This document shows, one piece after another, positions 1 to 7,522 of a stretch of DNA of 51,700 bases. The translations under genes were made by a program, and so were the position numbers. Within the stretch, counting starts at the first letter, position 1; each line of letters opens with the position of its first letter. The notes below the pieces were generated by a model. That model searched no databases, had not been told where the DNA came from, and saw nothing but the letters and a program-made list of their open reading frames with translations. This DNA comes from Chloroflexota bacterium (GTDB lineage Bacteria; Chloroflexota; Anaerolineae; DUEN01), in the NCBI GenBank assembly GCA_013152435.1, contig JAADGJ010000015.1, positions 1 through 51,700 on the forward strand, written 5' to 3'.

Positions 1-1
1 T

Positions 2-217
2 ATGAAGTTGATCTATCGGGATAAGGTGTGGGAGTTGAAGGGGGGCATGACCGTACGGGATGCCATCTTGAAGGTCGGCTTGAATCCGGAGAGCGTATTG
101 GCGACGCGTGATGGGAAGGTGATCAACGAGGAGGAGATCACCCGGGACGACGATGAGATCAAGCTGGTCGCCGTCATCTCGGGGGGAAGCGATTTCCCCT
201 TGGGTGGATCTCGTTGA
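2..217 (+). CDS. ttuB: TtuB-like ubiquitin-fold sulfur carrier with C-terminal extension
   Basis: This 71-residue protein has the ThiS/MoaD/TtuB beta-grasp pattern: a short strand start, a VRDAILKVGLNPE helix segment around 18-30, and a VAVISGG end at residues 56-62. TtuB is known to carry sulfur as a C-terminal Gly-Gly thiocarboxylate for 2-thiolation of ribothymidine 54 in tRNA. The next gene encodes the TtuA-type transferase, which supports this assignment over ThiS or MoaD. Unlike ordinary TtuB, the protein continues nine residues past Gly61-Gly62 (SDFPLGGSR) and so would need trimming before adenylation. The ATG lies at the window edge, so its ribosome binding site and any upstream start cannot be seen. 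Confidence 0.8.
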   Translation: MKLIYRDKVWELKGGMTVRDAILKVGLNPESVLATRDGKVINEEEITRDDDEIKLVAVISGGSDFPLGGSR

Positions 218-241
218 CTTGTCATCGTCTTTCATCTGGGG

Positions 242-262
242 TACGCCTGTCGGGTAGGCGTA
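242..262 (+). promoter_or_regulatory. Hairpin directly upstream of the ttuA Shine-Dalgarno
   Basis: TACGCCT (242-248) and AGGCGTA (256-262) form a perfect 7-bp inverted repeat with a 7-nt loop. It abuts the AAGGAG ribosome binding site (262-267) of the next gene. No T-run follows, so it is not an obvious terminator. It may insulate or modulate translation between ttuB and ttuA; this role is inferred from position only. Confidence 0.35.
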
Positions 263-275
263 AGGAGAAGAGGGT

Positions 276-1244
276 ATGAGAGGGATGCGGTGTCGGAAGT
301 GTGGCGCCCGTGCCGTGATCAATATGCGGCACCACAAGCTGGCGCTGTGTGAGGACCATTATCTGGAGTGGTTCGTCAACCAGACTCAGCGGGCCATCGA
401 GAAATATCGGATGTTCCGGCGGGAGCATCGGGTGTTGGTGGCCGTGTCGGGAGGCAAGGACAGCCTCAGTCTCTGGGATGTGTTGTTGCGTTTGGGGTAT
501 GAGGCGGACGGGTTGTATATCGGGCTGGGAATCGATGACGAGCTGGGCTACTCGGATGTATCCCTGGAGAAGGTACGGGCGTTCCATGCCCGGTACCCGG
601 ATCGCCAGTTGCACATTGTGGATATGCGGGAGACGTACGGCGAATCCATCCCGGACCTGGCCCGGCGCACGCGGCGCGGGCGTGGCAAGCCGTGCGCGGT
701 GTGCGGGCTGGCCAAGCGCCACATCATGAACCGGGTGGCGTTGGAGGGGGAATACTTCGCGTTGGCGACCGGGCATAACCTGGATGACGAGGCAGCCGTG
801 CTCTTCCAGAACGTGTTGCACTGGCAGACCGGCTACCTGGCGCGGCAGGCCCCCGTGCTGGAGGAAGGGGAGGGATTGGCTCGGAAGGTGAAGCCGTTGT
901 GCCGCTTCTACGAGCGAGAGGTGGCGGCCTACGCGCTGATCCGTGGCATCGACTACATTTATGAGGAGTGTCCCTATTCGGTGGGGGCTAAGACGATCTA
1001 TTACAAGGAGCTGCTAAACCAGCTGGAGCATAGATCGCCCGGCGCCAAGCACCAATTTTATCTCCAGTTCCTGGAGGCGCGCCGGCGGGGACAGATCACC
1101 TTCGGCGGCGGCAGGGGGGATATCGATTTGCACCCGTGCGAACGGTGTGGACAGCCGACGACGGCGCCGGGGCTGTGCGCTTTCTGTCGTTTGTGGGAGG
1201 ATCGGCCGGTCCCCGTCCAGCCCGCTTCTGTGGGGGACTCGTGA
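276..1244 (+). CDS. ttuA: TtuA-type tRNA 2-thiouridine synthase
   Basis: This is a 322-residue PP-loop ATPase of the TtcA/TtuA family. An N-terminal zinc knuckle has C6, C9 and C25 with H28. The PP-loop SGGKDS spans 58-63. C140 and C143 (CAVC) and C232 (EECPYS) match the three cysteines known to bind the iron-sulfur cluster in TtuA. ATGHNLDDEA lies at 164-173. A C-terminal zinc finger has C288, C291, C301 and C304. In the known family the enzyme adenylates U54 or m5U54 of tRNA and replaces O2 with sulfur delivered by TtuB, stabilising tRNA at high temperature. The adjacent ttuB and both zinc fingers favour TtuA over TtcA. AAGGAG precedes the ATG by nine bases. Confidence 0.9.
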   Translation: MRGMRCRKCGARAVINMRHHKLALCEDHYLEWFVNQTQRAIEKYRMFRREHRVLVAVSGGKDSLSLWDVLLRLGYEADGLYIGLGIDDELGYSDVSLEKVRAFHARYPDRQLHIVDMRETYGESIPDLARRTRRGRGKPCAVCGLAKRHIMNRVALEGEYFALATGHNLDDEAAVLFQNVLHWQTGYLARQAPVLEEGEGLARKVKPLCRFYEREVAAYALIRGIDYIYEECPYSVGAKTIYYKELLNQLEHRSPGAKHQFYLQFLEARRRGQITFGGGRGDIDLHPCERCGQPTTAPGLCAFCRLWEDRPVPVQPASVGDS

Positions 1245-1295
1245 TCTGGGTGGGAACCAACGCATACCGCAGCGGATGGAGGGTTGAGAGCTGAC

Positions 1296-2018
1296 ATGGA
1301 CCGTCCCTACAAATACTTCGATCTGGTGATGGCGCTGTTCGTGACCGTCCTGTTGGTGAGCAACATCGCCTCCTCGGCCAAGATCATCGATTGGGGCGTC
1401 TCGTTGTTCGGCCTGCCCCTGGCCTTTGACGCGGGAACCCTGCTGTTTCCCGTCTCCTACATTTTCGGAGATGTGCTCACGGAGGTGTACGGGTATCGGC
1501 GCTCGCGGCGGGTGATCTGGACCGGCTTCGCGTGCGCCGCGTTGATGGGGTTGACCTTCTGGGTGGTCGCCCGGCTGCCCGGCGAGGCCTCCTGGGAGGC
1601 GTATGCGGGGCAGGAGGCCTATGATGCCATCCTGGGCGGGGTGAGCAATGGTGGCATCATCCTGGCCAGCCTGGTGGCGTATTTCGCCGGCGAGTTCTCC
1701 AACTCCTACACGTTGGCGAAGATGAAGATCTGGACCGGCGGGCGGTGGCTGTGGACGCGCACCATCGGCTCCACGCTGGTGGGGGAAGGGGTGGATACCG
1801 TGCTCTTCGTCGTGATCGCGTCCGCCTTCGGCGTCTTCCCCTGGTCCGTGGCGCTGAGCATCATCGTCTCCAACTACATTTTCAAGGTGGGGATCGAGGC
1901 GTTGTTCACCCCGCTGACCTATCGCGTGGTGAACACGCTGAAGCGGGTGGAGCGCGAGGATTACTTTGACTATGACACGAACTTCAACCCGTTCCATCTC
2001 GAAGGGCTGCAGCCGTGA
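1296..2018 (+). CDS. yhhQ: Queuosine precursor transporter, YhhQ/VUT family
   Basis: The protein is about 240 residues with six or so hydrophobic segments and the VUT/YhhQ hallmarks: LLVSNIASSAKI near the start, FPVSYIFGDVLTEVYGY, the SNSYTLAKMKIWT segment, and RTIGSTLVGEGVDTVLF. Family members import the queuosine precursors preQ0, preQ1 or queuine, which feed modification of tRNA wobble guanosine. That fits a tRNA-modification neighbourhood with ttuAB upstream. A TTG at 1284 is also in frame, but the ATG at 1296 starts at the conserved region and has GAGAG upstream, so it is preferred. The stop overlaps the GTG start of era by four bases, suggesting translational coupling. Substrate is inferred from the family only. 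Confidence 0.85.
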   Translation: MDRPYKYFDLVMALFVTVLLVSNIASSAKIIDWGVSLFGLPLAFDAGTLLFPVSYIFGDVLTEVYGYRRSRRVIWTGFACAALMGLTFWVVARLPGEASWEAYAGQEAYDAILGGVSNGGIILASLVAYFAGEFSNSYTLAKMKIWTGGRWLWTRTIGSTLVGEGVDTVLFVVIASAFGVFPWSVALSIIVSNYIFKVGIEALFTPLTYRVVNTLKRVEREDYFDYDTNFNPFHLEGLQP

Positions 2019-2995
2019 ATGATATACAGGATCTGTTGCCGGGGCCGGAGGAGCTGCCGGAGGATCATCGATCCGGCTTCGTGGCCGTCATCGGGCGCCC
2101 CAATGTGGGCAAGTCCACGCTGATGAACGCCTACCTGGGGCAGAAGGTCGCCATCGTCTCGCCGAAGCCCCAGACGACGCGCAACCGCCTGCTGGGGATC
2201 CTCACCCGGCCGGATGCGCAGATCATCTTCGTCGATACGCCGGGGATTCACAGGCCCAAGCACAAGCTGGGCGAGTACATGCGGGAGCAGGCCCTCATCG
2301 CGATCCCGGATGCGGATGTGGTGCTGTGGCTGGTGGACGTCTCCGTGCTCCCCACGGAGGAGGACGAGGAGATCGCTGATCTGCTGGCGAGGCGCAGGCA
2401 CTCGGCGCCGCTGGTCATGGGCATGAACAAGGTGGATCTGCTGGCGCCCGAGGATGTGCCGGATCGGACGGCGGTCTACCGGGAGTTGCTGGCCCGGGCG
2501 GCCCCGGAGCAGCTCGATCCGCCCTGGATGCTGATCTCGGCCGTGCGCGGCGATGGCCGTGATGAGCTGTTGGACCTGTTGATTTCGCTGTTGCCGCTGG
2601 GGCCGCGCTACTACCCGCCCGATCAGATCACCGATCAGCAGGAGCGCTTCATCGTGGCCGAGCTGATTCGCGAGCAGGCGCTGCACCATCTCCGTCAAGA
2701 GGTCCCGCACGGGGTCGCCGTCGTGGTCGACGAGTTCAAAGAGCGCTCGGCCGAGATGACCTATATCAGCGCCACTATCTATGTGGAGCGAGACAGCCAC
2801 AAGGGGATCGTCCTGGGGCGTGAGGGCAGCATGTTGAAGCGTATCGGCCAGGCGGCGCGACAGGAGATCGAGCAGCTCTTAGGGACCCGGGTCTACCTGG
2901 ATTTGTGGGTCAAGGTGCGGCCACGCTGGCGGCGCGATGAGAAGGCGTTGCGCTATTTGGGTTACCCCCTGCCGCGTACACGCAAGCGGAAGTAG
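2015..2995 (+). CDS. era: GTPase Era
   Basis: This 326-residue protein has the Era GTPase order: G1 GRPNVGKST at about 27-35, switch I TTRNR, G3 DTPG at about 74, G4 NKVD at about 138, and a C-terminal KH domain with GREGSMLKRIG near 268-278. Era is known to bind the 3' end of 16S rRNA and to assist 30S subunit maturation. The sequence is a little longer than usual at the N-terminus, with about 20 acidic residues before the G domain. It starts with GTG inside the stop of the previous gene (four-base overlap). The ATG four bases later is out of frame. Confidence 0.95.
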   Translation: MNDIQDLLPGPEELPEDHRSGFVAVIGRPNVGKSTLMNAYLGQKVAIVSPKPQTTRNRLLGILTRPDAQIIFVDTPGIHRPKHKLGEYMREQALIAIPDADVVLWLVDVSVLPTEEDEEIADLLARRRHSAPLVMGMNKVDLLAPEDVPDRTAVYRELLARAAPEQLDPPWMLISAVRGDGRDELLDLLISLLPLGPRYYPPDQITDQQERFIVAELIREQALHHLRQEVPHGVAVVVDEFKERSAEMTYISATIYVERDSHKGIVLGREGSMLKRIGQAARQEIEQLLGTRVYLDLWVKVRPRWRRDEKALRYLGYPLPRTRKRK

Positions 2996-3270
2996 CGTCC
3001 CCGGCGGCGTATCCGGCTTCCTCCTGGGTGTCGCCGGGTGGTCATCCATCCCCCAGATCCTGCACCAATAAAGGATGCACTCTCTATCTCCCGCATTGCA
3101 CCGACCCGTAGGGTCTGCTATAATGGGCTCACCTGCGCCTGACGGGGTGCGGCTCACGGCTGATCGGGATCCTGCGGATCCCCGTGGATCGAATGCTCAC
3201 CTCGGCCCCTTATTCCTCCTCTATGAGGGGCCGCCACCGTTGTAGTTTCTCCATGGGATAGGTGTGGAAG
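2996..3270 (+). other. Era-glycerophosphodiesterase intergenic region with leader hairpins
   Basis: No gene is visible here. A GC-rich inverted repeat, CCCGGCG (about 3000) with CGCCGGG (about 3034), lies just after era and may terminate it, although no T-run follows. After the promoter at 3096-3124 the leader carries GGGATCC-TGC-GGATCCC (3166-3182) and GGCCCC (3204-3209) pairing with GGGGCC (3227-3232). These could fold in the 5' UTR of the next gene. I do not recognise a riboswitch. Confidence 0.4.
3096..3124 (+). promoter_or_regulatory. Sigma70-type promoter for the glycerophosphodiesterase gene
   Basis: TTGCAC (3096-3101) and a perfect TATAAT (3119-3124) are separated by exactly 17 bases. 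Transcription would start near 3131, giving a leader of about 140 nt. Confidence 0.75.
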
Positions 3271-4161
3271 ATGAAACGATACCTGTGGCGCCTGATCATC
3301 ATGCTCGTCGTCGTGGTGGTCGTGTTCGCCTTGTATCGCCGGTTGACCATTGGGCCTCCACCGTTGACCCCCTTCCTGGAGTCGCCCTATCCTCTCAATC
3401 TGGCCCATCGGGGCGGCGCGGCCCTGGCGCCGGAGAACACGATGGTGGCCTTTGAGCGGGCATTGGCGTTGGGAGCGGATGGCCTGGATCTGGATGTGCG
3501 CGCGTCCCGGGATGGGGAGCTGGTGGTCATCCATGACGAGACCGTGGATCGCACAACCGACGGCACCGGCCGGGTGTCTGACATGACGTTGGCCGAGCTG
3601 CAGGCGCTGGATGCGGGCTACCGATACTCCGTCGATAACGGCCAGACCTTTCCCTATCGAGGGCAGGGGGTGAAGATCCCGACATTGCGGGAGGTGTTGT
3701 CGGCTTTCCCGGATGCGCGGGTCAACATCGAGATCAAGCAGGTGGATCCGCCTATCGAGAAGGCGCTGGCGGATCTGATCCTGGAGATGGGCGCGCAGGA
3801 GCGGGTGATGGTGGTGGCCGCGGATGGCGACGTGATCGAGCGGTTCCGCCACCTGGCGCCGGATGTGGCGACGGCGGCGGCGAGGGGCGAGGTCACGTGG
3901 TTCTACTGGATGCAGCGGCTCCGGCTGGACGCCTTCTACCGCCCCACGGCCAGCGCGTTGCAGGTGCCGGAGCGGTCGGGGGATGTGGTGTTGGTGACGC
4001 CCAGGTTCGTGGAGGCCGCCCACGCCAGGGGGATGAAGGTGATCGTGTGGACGGTGAACACGCCCGATCGCATGCGGCGGCTGTTGCAGATGGGCGTCGA
4101 TGGGATCATCACCGATCGCCCAGACCTCCTGCGCCAGGTGCGGGCAGAGGTTGCCTATTAG
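3271..4161 (+). CDS. Membrane-anchored glycerophosphodiester phosphodiesterase
   Basis: This is a GDPD-family TIM barrel. The first motif is LAHRGG followed by APENT, and the second is DGLDLDVRASRDGELVVIHD with DRTTDGTG; these supply the metal-binding acidic residues and catalytic histidines. Conserved VNIEIK and the WTVNTPDRMRRLLQMGVDGIITDRP end complete the barrel. A single hydrophobic segment (LIIMLVVVVVVFALY) near the N-terminus predicts a membrane anchor with the catalytic domain outside. Family enzymes release sn-glycerol-3-phosphate from deacylated phospholipids. GTG 3262 is in frame, but ATG 3271 has AGG at a better distance and begins MKRYLWR, a normal anchor start. It is probably monocistronic from its own promoter. 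Confidence 0.88.
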   Translation: MKRYLWRLIIMLVVVVVVFALYRRLTIGPPPLTPFLESPYPLNLAHRGGAALAPENTMVAFERALALGADGLDLDVRASRDGELVVIHDETVDRTTDGTGRVSDMTLAELQALDAGYRYSVDNGQTFPYRGQGVKIPTLREVLSAFPDARVNIEIKQVDPPIEKALADLILEMGAQERVMVVAADGDVIERFRHLAPDVATAAARGEVTWFYWMQRLRLDAFYRPTASALQVPERSGDVVLVTPRFVEAAHARGMKVIVWTVNTPDRMRRLLQMGVDGIITDRPDLLRQVRAEVAY

Positions 4162-4349
4162 CCCATGGGATGCTTTTCCCTGTTCTCCAGCATGTCCCTT
4201 GATCTTTCGTTGAGCAGGCAGGAGGCAGGGGGCAGATGACCCGCCGGGGCGCCCGTGCGAGGGAGAATCCCCGGCGATCTGAGGTTTTTGTGATGCTGCC
4301 TGACGTTTGGACCGGATAGGTTTCCGTTCTCCACTTGGGAGGTGTGAGC

Positions 4350-4994
4350 ATGCTGGTCGGTGAGCGAATGCGTCGAGATCCCGTGACGGTGACCGAGGAC
4401 GTGGGGATCGGCGAGGCGCTGCGTATCATGCGTGAGAACAAGATCCGTCGCCTGCCGGTGCTTGACCGGCATGGCAAGCTGGTGGGGATCGTCTCCGAAA
4501 AGGACCTGTTGCACGCTTCCCCATCGCCGGCGACCTCGCTGGACATATACGAGTTGCATTACCTGCTGTCGAAGTTGACGGTCAAGAAGGTGATGACCTC
4601 GCCGGTGGTCACGGTGGATGAGCAGACGCCGTTGGAGGAAGCCGCTCGCATCATGGCGGACAATCGGATCGGCGGGCTGCCGGTGGTTCACGGCGATGAA
4701 TTGGTGGGGATCATCACCGAGACGGATCTGTTCAAGATCTTCCTGGAGCTGCTGGGCGCGCGCGATTCGGGCGTGCGTCTGACGCTGGAGGTGCCCGATC
4801 GACGGGGATTGCTGGCCGATTTGACCAGCGCGATCGCGGGCATCGGCGGCAACATCATCAGCCTGGGAACGTTTGCCGGCGATGAGCCGGGCACGGCGTT
4901 GATCACGGTGAAGGTATCCGATGTCTCCGAGCAGGCCCTGCTGGAGGCCATCTCGCACATCGATGGAAAGGTGATCGATATCCGGACCACGTGA
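4350..4994 (+). CDS. CBS-pair and ACT domain protein (AcuB-like)
   Basis: The protein has about 214 residues with two CBS motifs: the first at about 1-60 (MRRDPVTVTEDV, IRRLPVLDRHGKLVGIVSEKDLL) and the second at about 70-135 (VKKVMTSPVVTVDEQTPLEEAA, GGLPVVHGDELVGIITETDLF). An ACT-like domain follows (LTLEVPDRRGLLADLTSAIAGIGGNIISLGTF). CBS pairs bind adenosyl ligands, and ACT domains bind small metabolites such as amino acids. This architecture resembles AcuB-type regulators, but the partner is unknown. GGGAGGTG just before the ATG supports this start over the in-frame TTG at 4335. It appears to be a stand-alone gene with a hairpin downstream. Confidence 0.85.
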   Translation: MLVGERMRRDPVTVTEDVGIGEALRIMRENKIRRLPVLDRHGKLVGIVSEKDLLHASPSPATSLDIYELHYLLSKLTVKKVMTSPVVTVDEQTPLEEAARIMADNRIGGLPVVHGDELVGIITETDLFKIFLELLGARDSGVRLTLEVPDRRGLLADLTSAIAGIGGNIISLGTFAGDEPGTALITVKVSDVSEQALLEAISHIDGKVIDIRTT

Positions 4995-5023
4995 GTCGGG
5001 AGCTGGTTCATGGATGGGCGTCG

Positions 5024-5048
5024 ACGCCCCTGCGCAGAGCGGGGGCGT
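5024..5048 (+). terminator. Possible terminator after the CBS-ACT gene
   Basis: ACGCCCC (5024-5030) pairs with GGGGCGT (5042-5048) across an 11-nt loop, followed by the weakly T-rich TCGTTGTC. The stem sits 30 bases after the stop. The poor T-run keeps confidence moderate. Confidence 0.4.
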
Positions 5049-5125
5049 TCGTTGTCAACGGGGCGCTCGCCGGTTCCGGTGGCGCCGAGGATCGTTCGTG
5101 TGGTGGATAGAGGAGAACGCGCGTC

Positions 5126-5602
5126 ATGGAAGTGAGGTTGTTGGGGTACACGAGGTTCAACCCTGCGCTCTCCGCCGCGTCGGACCTGGGCGATGTGAGC
5201 ACGATGCTGGAGTCCTCCGTGGGGACGGAACAGGAGCGTTTGGCGGAGTTCGCAGCTCGCGTATGCTATCGGTCGACGGATCGGATGGGACACAACCCCG
5301 CGTTCATTCAGGCGCGTGTGCGCGAGGGACACGAGGACGTGATCGAGCACGTGTCATTCGTCGTGCACGTGACCGATGTGGATGAGGGAGATGTCCTCCA
5401 GGTGGACGGCCCGGTGCGGTGGCGGATGGTCAATCGCCATCTGGAAGTGACGCCCCGGGGGGACGGCTGGGTCGTCTCGGGGAACGCTCGCGTCTGGCTG
5501 GATCTGTTCCGTAGGGGGCTGGCCTTAAGCGTGTTGCCGCTGGTGCAGCCCCTCGCCCCCTCGTTCTATGCGGAGTTGGCCACGCCGGAGGAGAGCGCAT
5601 GA
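5126..5602 (+). CDS. ThyX-family protein lacking the RHR signature (first of a tandem pair)
   Basis: The 158-residue product resembles the N-terminal part of flavin-dependent thymidylate synthase: [11 protein letters not shown], then ARVCYRS at 44-50, then [11 protein letters not shown] at 68-78, matching the His-Glu...Glu-His segment that contacts FAD. It then jumps to [13 protein letters not shown] (about 117-128), which resembles the later ThyX asparagine region. The central RHR...S...R substrate-binding signature is absent. It overlaps the next gene by four bases, and that gene has RHR but lacks this His-Glu segment. The two products may therefore form one heteromeric enzyme; this is inference. 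AGAGGAGAA precedes the ATG. A degenerate paralogue is the alternative. Confidence 0.7.
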   Translation: MEVRLLGYTRFNPALSAASDLGDVSTMLESSVGTEQERLAEFAARVCYRSTDRMGHNPAFIQARVREGHEDVIEHVSFVVHVTDVDEGDVLQVDGPVRWRMVNRHLEVTPRGDGWVVSGNARVWLDLFRRGLALSVLPLVQPLAPSFYAELATPEESA

Positions 5603-6117
5603 AGGTGACTCTGTTGGCGTATACTCAGCCGTTGATCACGGATCCGGACCTGGCCCGGGATCATAACACGGCGACCTTCCTGATCGAGGGGGTCAGCCGG
5701 GCGGCCACGCACCAGATCGTCCGCCATCGTCTGGCCAGCATCTCCCAGGAGAGCCAGCGCTATGTCTCCCTGGACAAGGGGGGATGGGGGTTCATCGTGC
5801 CGCCCGAGGTCGATGGGAACCCGGAGGCTAGGGAGATCCTGGATCAGGCCTGGGAGGACCTGACCGAGGCATATGAGAGGCTGCGGAAGTTGGGGATCCG
5901 CAAGGAGGATGCCCGGTTCCTGTTGCCCAACGCGGCGGAGACCCGGTTGGTCATCTCCATGAACTTCGCCGCCTGGCGGCACTTCTGCCGGCTGCGCTGT
6001 GACAAGGCGTCCCAATGGGAGATCCGGGCGGTGGCGTTCGAGATCCTGCGCCAGCTCCACGGGCTGGTCCCGGCCGCCTTCCAGGATCTGTACAATACCT
6101 TCTTACGCGACACGTAA
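5599..6117 (+). CDS. thyX: Flavin-dependent thymidylate synthase ThyX, catalytic half
   Basis: The 172-residue product has the ThyX signature [14 protein letters not shown] at 42-55, the [15 protein letters not shown] segment at about 108-122 and [19 protein letters not shown] at 132-150, which in ThyX bind dUMP and FAD. It makes dTMP from dUMP using methylene-tetrahydrofolate and reduced flavin. Usual ThyX length is about 220 or more. Here only 24 residues separate the MKVTLLAYT start from [15 protein letters not shown], so the usual CY...HESxxEH region is missing. The preceding overlapping gene carries that region. The ATG overlaps the upstream TGA by four bases, which implies coupled translation and probably a fixed subunit ratio. 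Confidence 0.82.
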   Translation: MKVTLLAYTQPLITDPDLARDHNTATFLIEGVSRAATHQIVRHRLASISQESQRYVSLDKGGWGFIVPPEVDGNPEAREILDQAWEDLTEAYERLRKLGIRKEDARFLLPNAAETRLVISMNFAAWRHFCRLRCDKASQWEIRAVAFEILRQLHGLVPAAFQDLYNTFLRDT

Positions 6118-6194
6118 TACGCAACACGCAACACGCAATACGCAGCACGCAACACGCAGTGCGCAATCCGTGTTTCGTATCGCGTATTATGTGT
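6110..6194. repeat. Heptanucleotide tandem array inside a large inverted repeat
   Basis: Seven consecutive 7-mers of the form CGCAACA (variants CGCAATA, CGCAGCA, CGCAGTG, CGCAATC) run from 6120 to 6168. They are bracketed by ACACGTAATACGC (6110-6122) and GCGTATTATGTGT (6182-6194), which are complementary with one wobble. The array lies between the convergent ends of thyX and ribF and overlaps both last codons. It could act as a bidirectional terminator or simply be expanded junk. Confidence 0.75.
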
Positions 6195-7512
6195 CGAACA
6201 CCACCGTGGCCTCCCAGCCGTCGGGCGTCTTTTGCACGCTGAGGTTGTGGTAGGTCACGGCTTTGATATGCGCCCGTTCCCCGTAGCCGGGGACGCCGCC
6301 GATCCGGGCTCTGATGCGGGTCTCCGTCGCCTCATCGATGACGAAGCGGGTGTAGGATTCTCCCGTCGTCTCCGACTGGTAGAGCAGCTCGCTTAGCCAG
6401 GTGACCAGGAGCCCCTCTCGATCTGGGGCCTCCACCTCGATCTCGCGCCAGACGTGAGGATCCGCGGCCATGTCCACCTCCTCCATCGCATACATGGCGG
6501 CCCCCGCCTGGCTCAGCAGGTCGGCGAAGTCCCGGCCGAAGATCCGGATGCTCCAGTCGGCCGTGTGTTCGATCTCCTCGAAGCGCGGCGGCTCCGGCGC
6601 CAGCGCCCGGCGTGTGTTGGCGATGTCCTGCTGGACCTGAGCGATCAGGTCATCCACGTGGGCGAACCGCCGCTCCGGGCGCAGACGAAGCACGAACTCC
6701 AGGCGCACCGTCGCGTCGTAAAGATCCCCTTTGAAGTCCAGGATGTGTGCCTCCACCGTGGGATGCCCGTTGTCGAAGGTGGGGCGCACGCCGATGTTCG
6801 TGGCGGCCGGGAGACGCCGGCCGTCGACATGGCACCAGGTGGCGTAGACGCCGTGAGCGGGGATCAGGCGCTCCGGCGGCACATCCAGATTGGCGGTGGG
6901 CAGCCCGATGGATCGACCCCGCCCGGCCCCCCGGATGACCTTCCCCTCCAGCCAGTAGGGACGGCCGAGCATCTGCCTGGCCAGATCCACGTCGCCGTTT
7001 GCCAGGATACGACGGATATGCCCGCTACGCACCTCTCGTCCGGCGATCTGGATGGGCTGGATCACCTCCACGGTGAATCCCATCTCAGCGCCCAGTTGCC
7101 GCAGCCTCTCCACATCGCCCTCTCGGTTTCGCCCCAGGGCGAAGTCGGGCCCCACCCACAGGCGACGGAGGCCCAGATGATCCACCAGCGCCTGCATGAA
7201 GGCGGCCGCCGTCATGCGGGCCGTATCCTTTGTGAAGGAGTAGATGACCACGAAGTCCAGGCCGAGCGACTCCAACAGGGTCAGCCGCTCGTCCAGGGTG
7301 GTCAGGTAGGCCAATGGGGTGTGGGGCCGCAGCACTTGAAGAGGGTGGGGGGTAAACGTGAGGGCCCCCGCTGTGCGGCCCGTCTCTTGTGCTGCGGCCA
7401 CCAGCTGCTCGATCAGAGCCTGGTGGCCTTTGTGAACACCATCAAAGTTCCCGATCGTAAGCTCACATCCGTTCGGCGCGATCCCGTCTGGTAATCCTCG
7501 GTAGATGTTCAT
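6187..7512 (-). CDS. ribF: RibF (riboflavin kinase/FAD synthetase) fused to an archease domain
   Basis: Residues 1-305 form a full RibF: the nucleotidyltransferase motif GNFDGVHKGH at 21-30, TFTPHP at 52-57, SSGH-like RSGHIRR at 162-168, and the flavokinase motif GRGRSIGLPTANLDVPP at 198-213 with ATNIGVRPTF at 237-246. It phosphorylates riboflavin to FMN and adenylylates FMN to FAD. Residues 311-441 are a complete archease: FEEIEHTADWSI, ELLYQSET, and the end KAVTYHNLSVQKTPDGWEATVVFD. Archease normally is a separate protein that activates the RNA ligase RtcB. The join is in one frame with no stop. It is the last gene of the nusA operon, ten bases after truB. Confidence 0.9.
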   Translation of the reverse strand: MNIYRGLPDGIAPNGCELTIGNFDGVHKGHQALIEQLVAAAQETGRTAGALTFTPHPLQVLRPHTPLAYLTTLDERLTLLESLGLDFVVIYSFTKDTARMTAAAFMQALVDHLGLRRLWVGPDFALGRNREGDVERLRQLGAEMGFTVEVIQPIQIAGREVRSGHIRRILANGDVDLARQMLGRPYWLEGKVIRGAGRGRSIGLPTANLDVPPERLIPAHGVYATWCHVDGRRLPAATNIGVRPTFDNGHPTVEAHILDFKGDLYDATVRLEFVLRLRPERRFAHVDDLIAQVQQDIANTRRALAPEPPRFEEIEHTADWSIRIFGRDFADLLSQAGAAMYAMEEVDMAADPHVWREIEVEAPDREGLLVTWLSELLYQSETTGESYTRFVIDEATETRIRARIGGVPGYGERAHIKAVTYHNLSVQKTPDGWEATVVFDT

Positions 7513-7522
7513 ATGTCGATGT

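Noticed and set aside
1245-1295. A preQ1 riboswitch before the queuosine-precursor transporter
   Set aside because: The gap is only about 50 bases and shows no preQ1-type hairpin plus A-rich tail.
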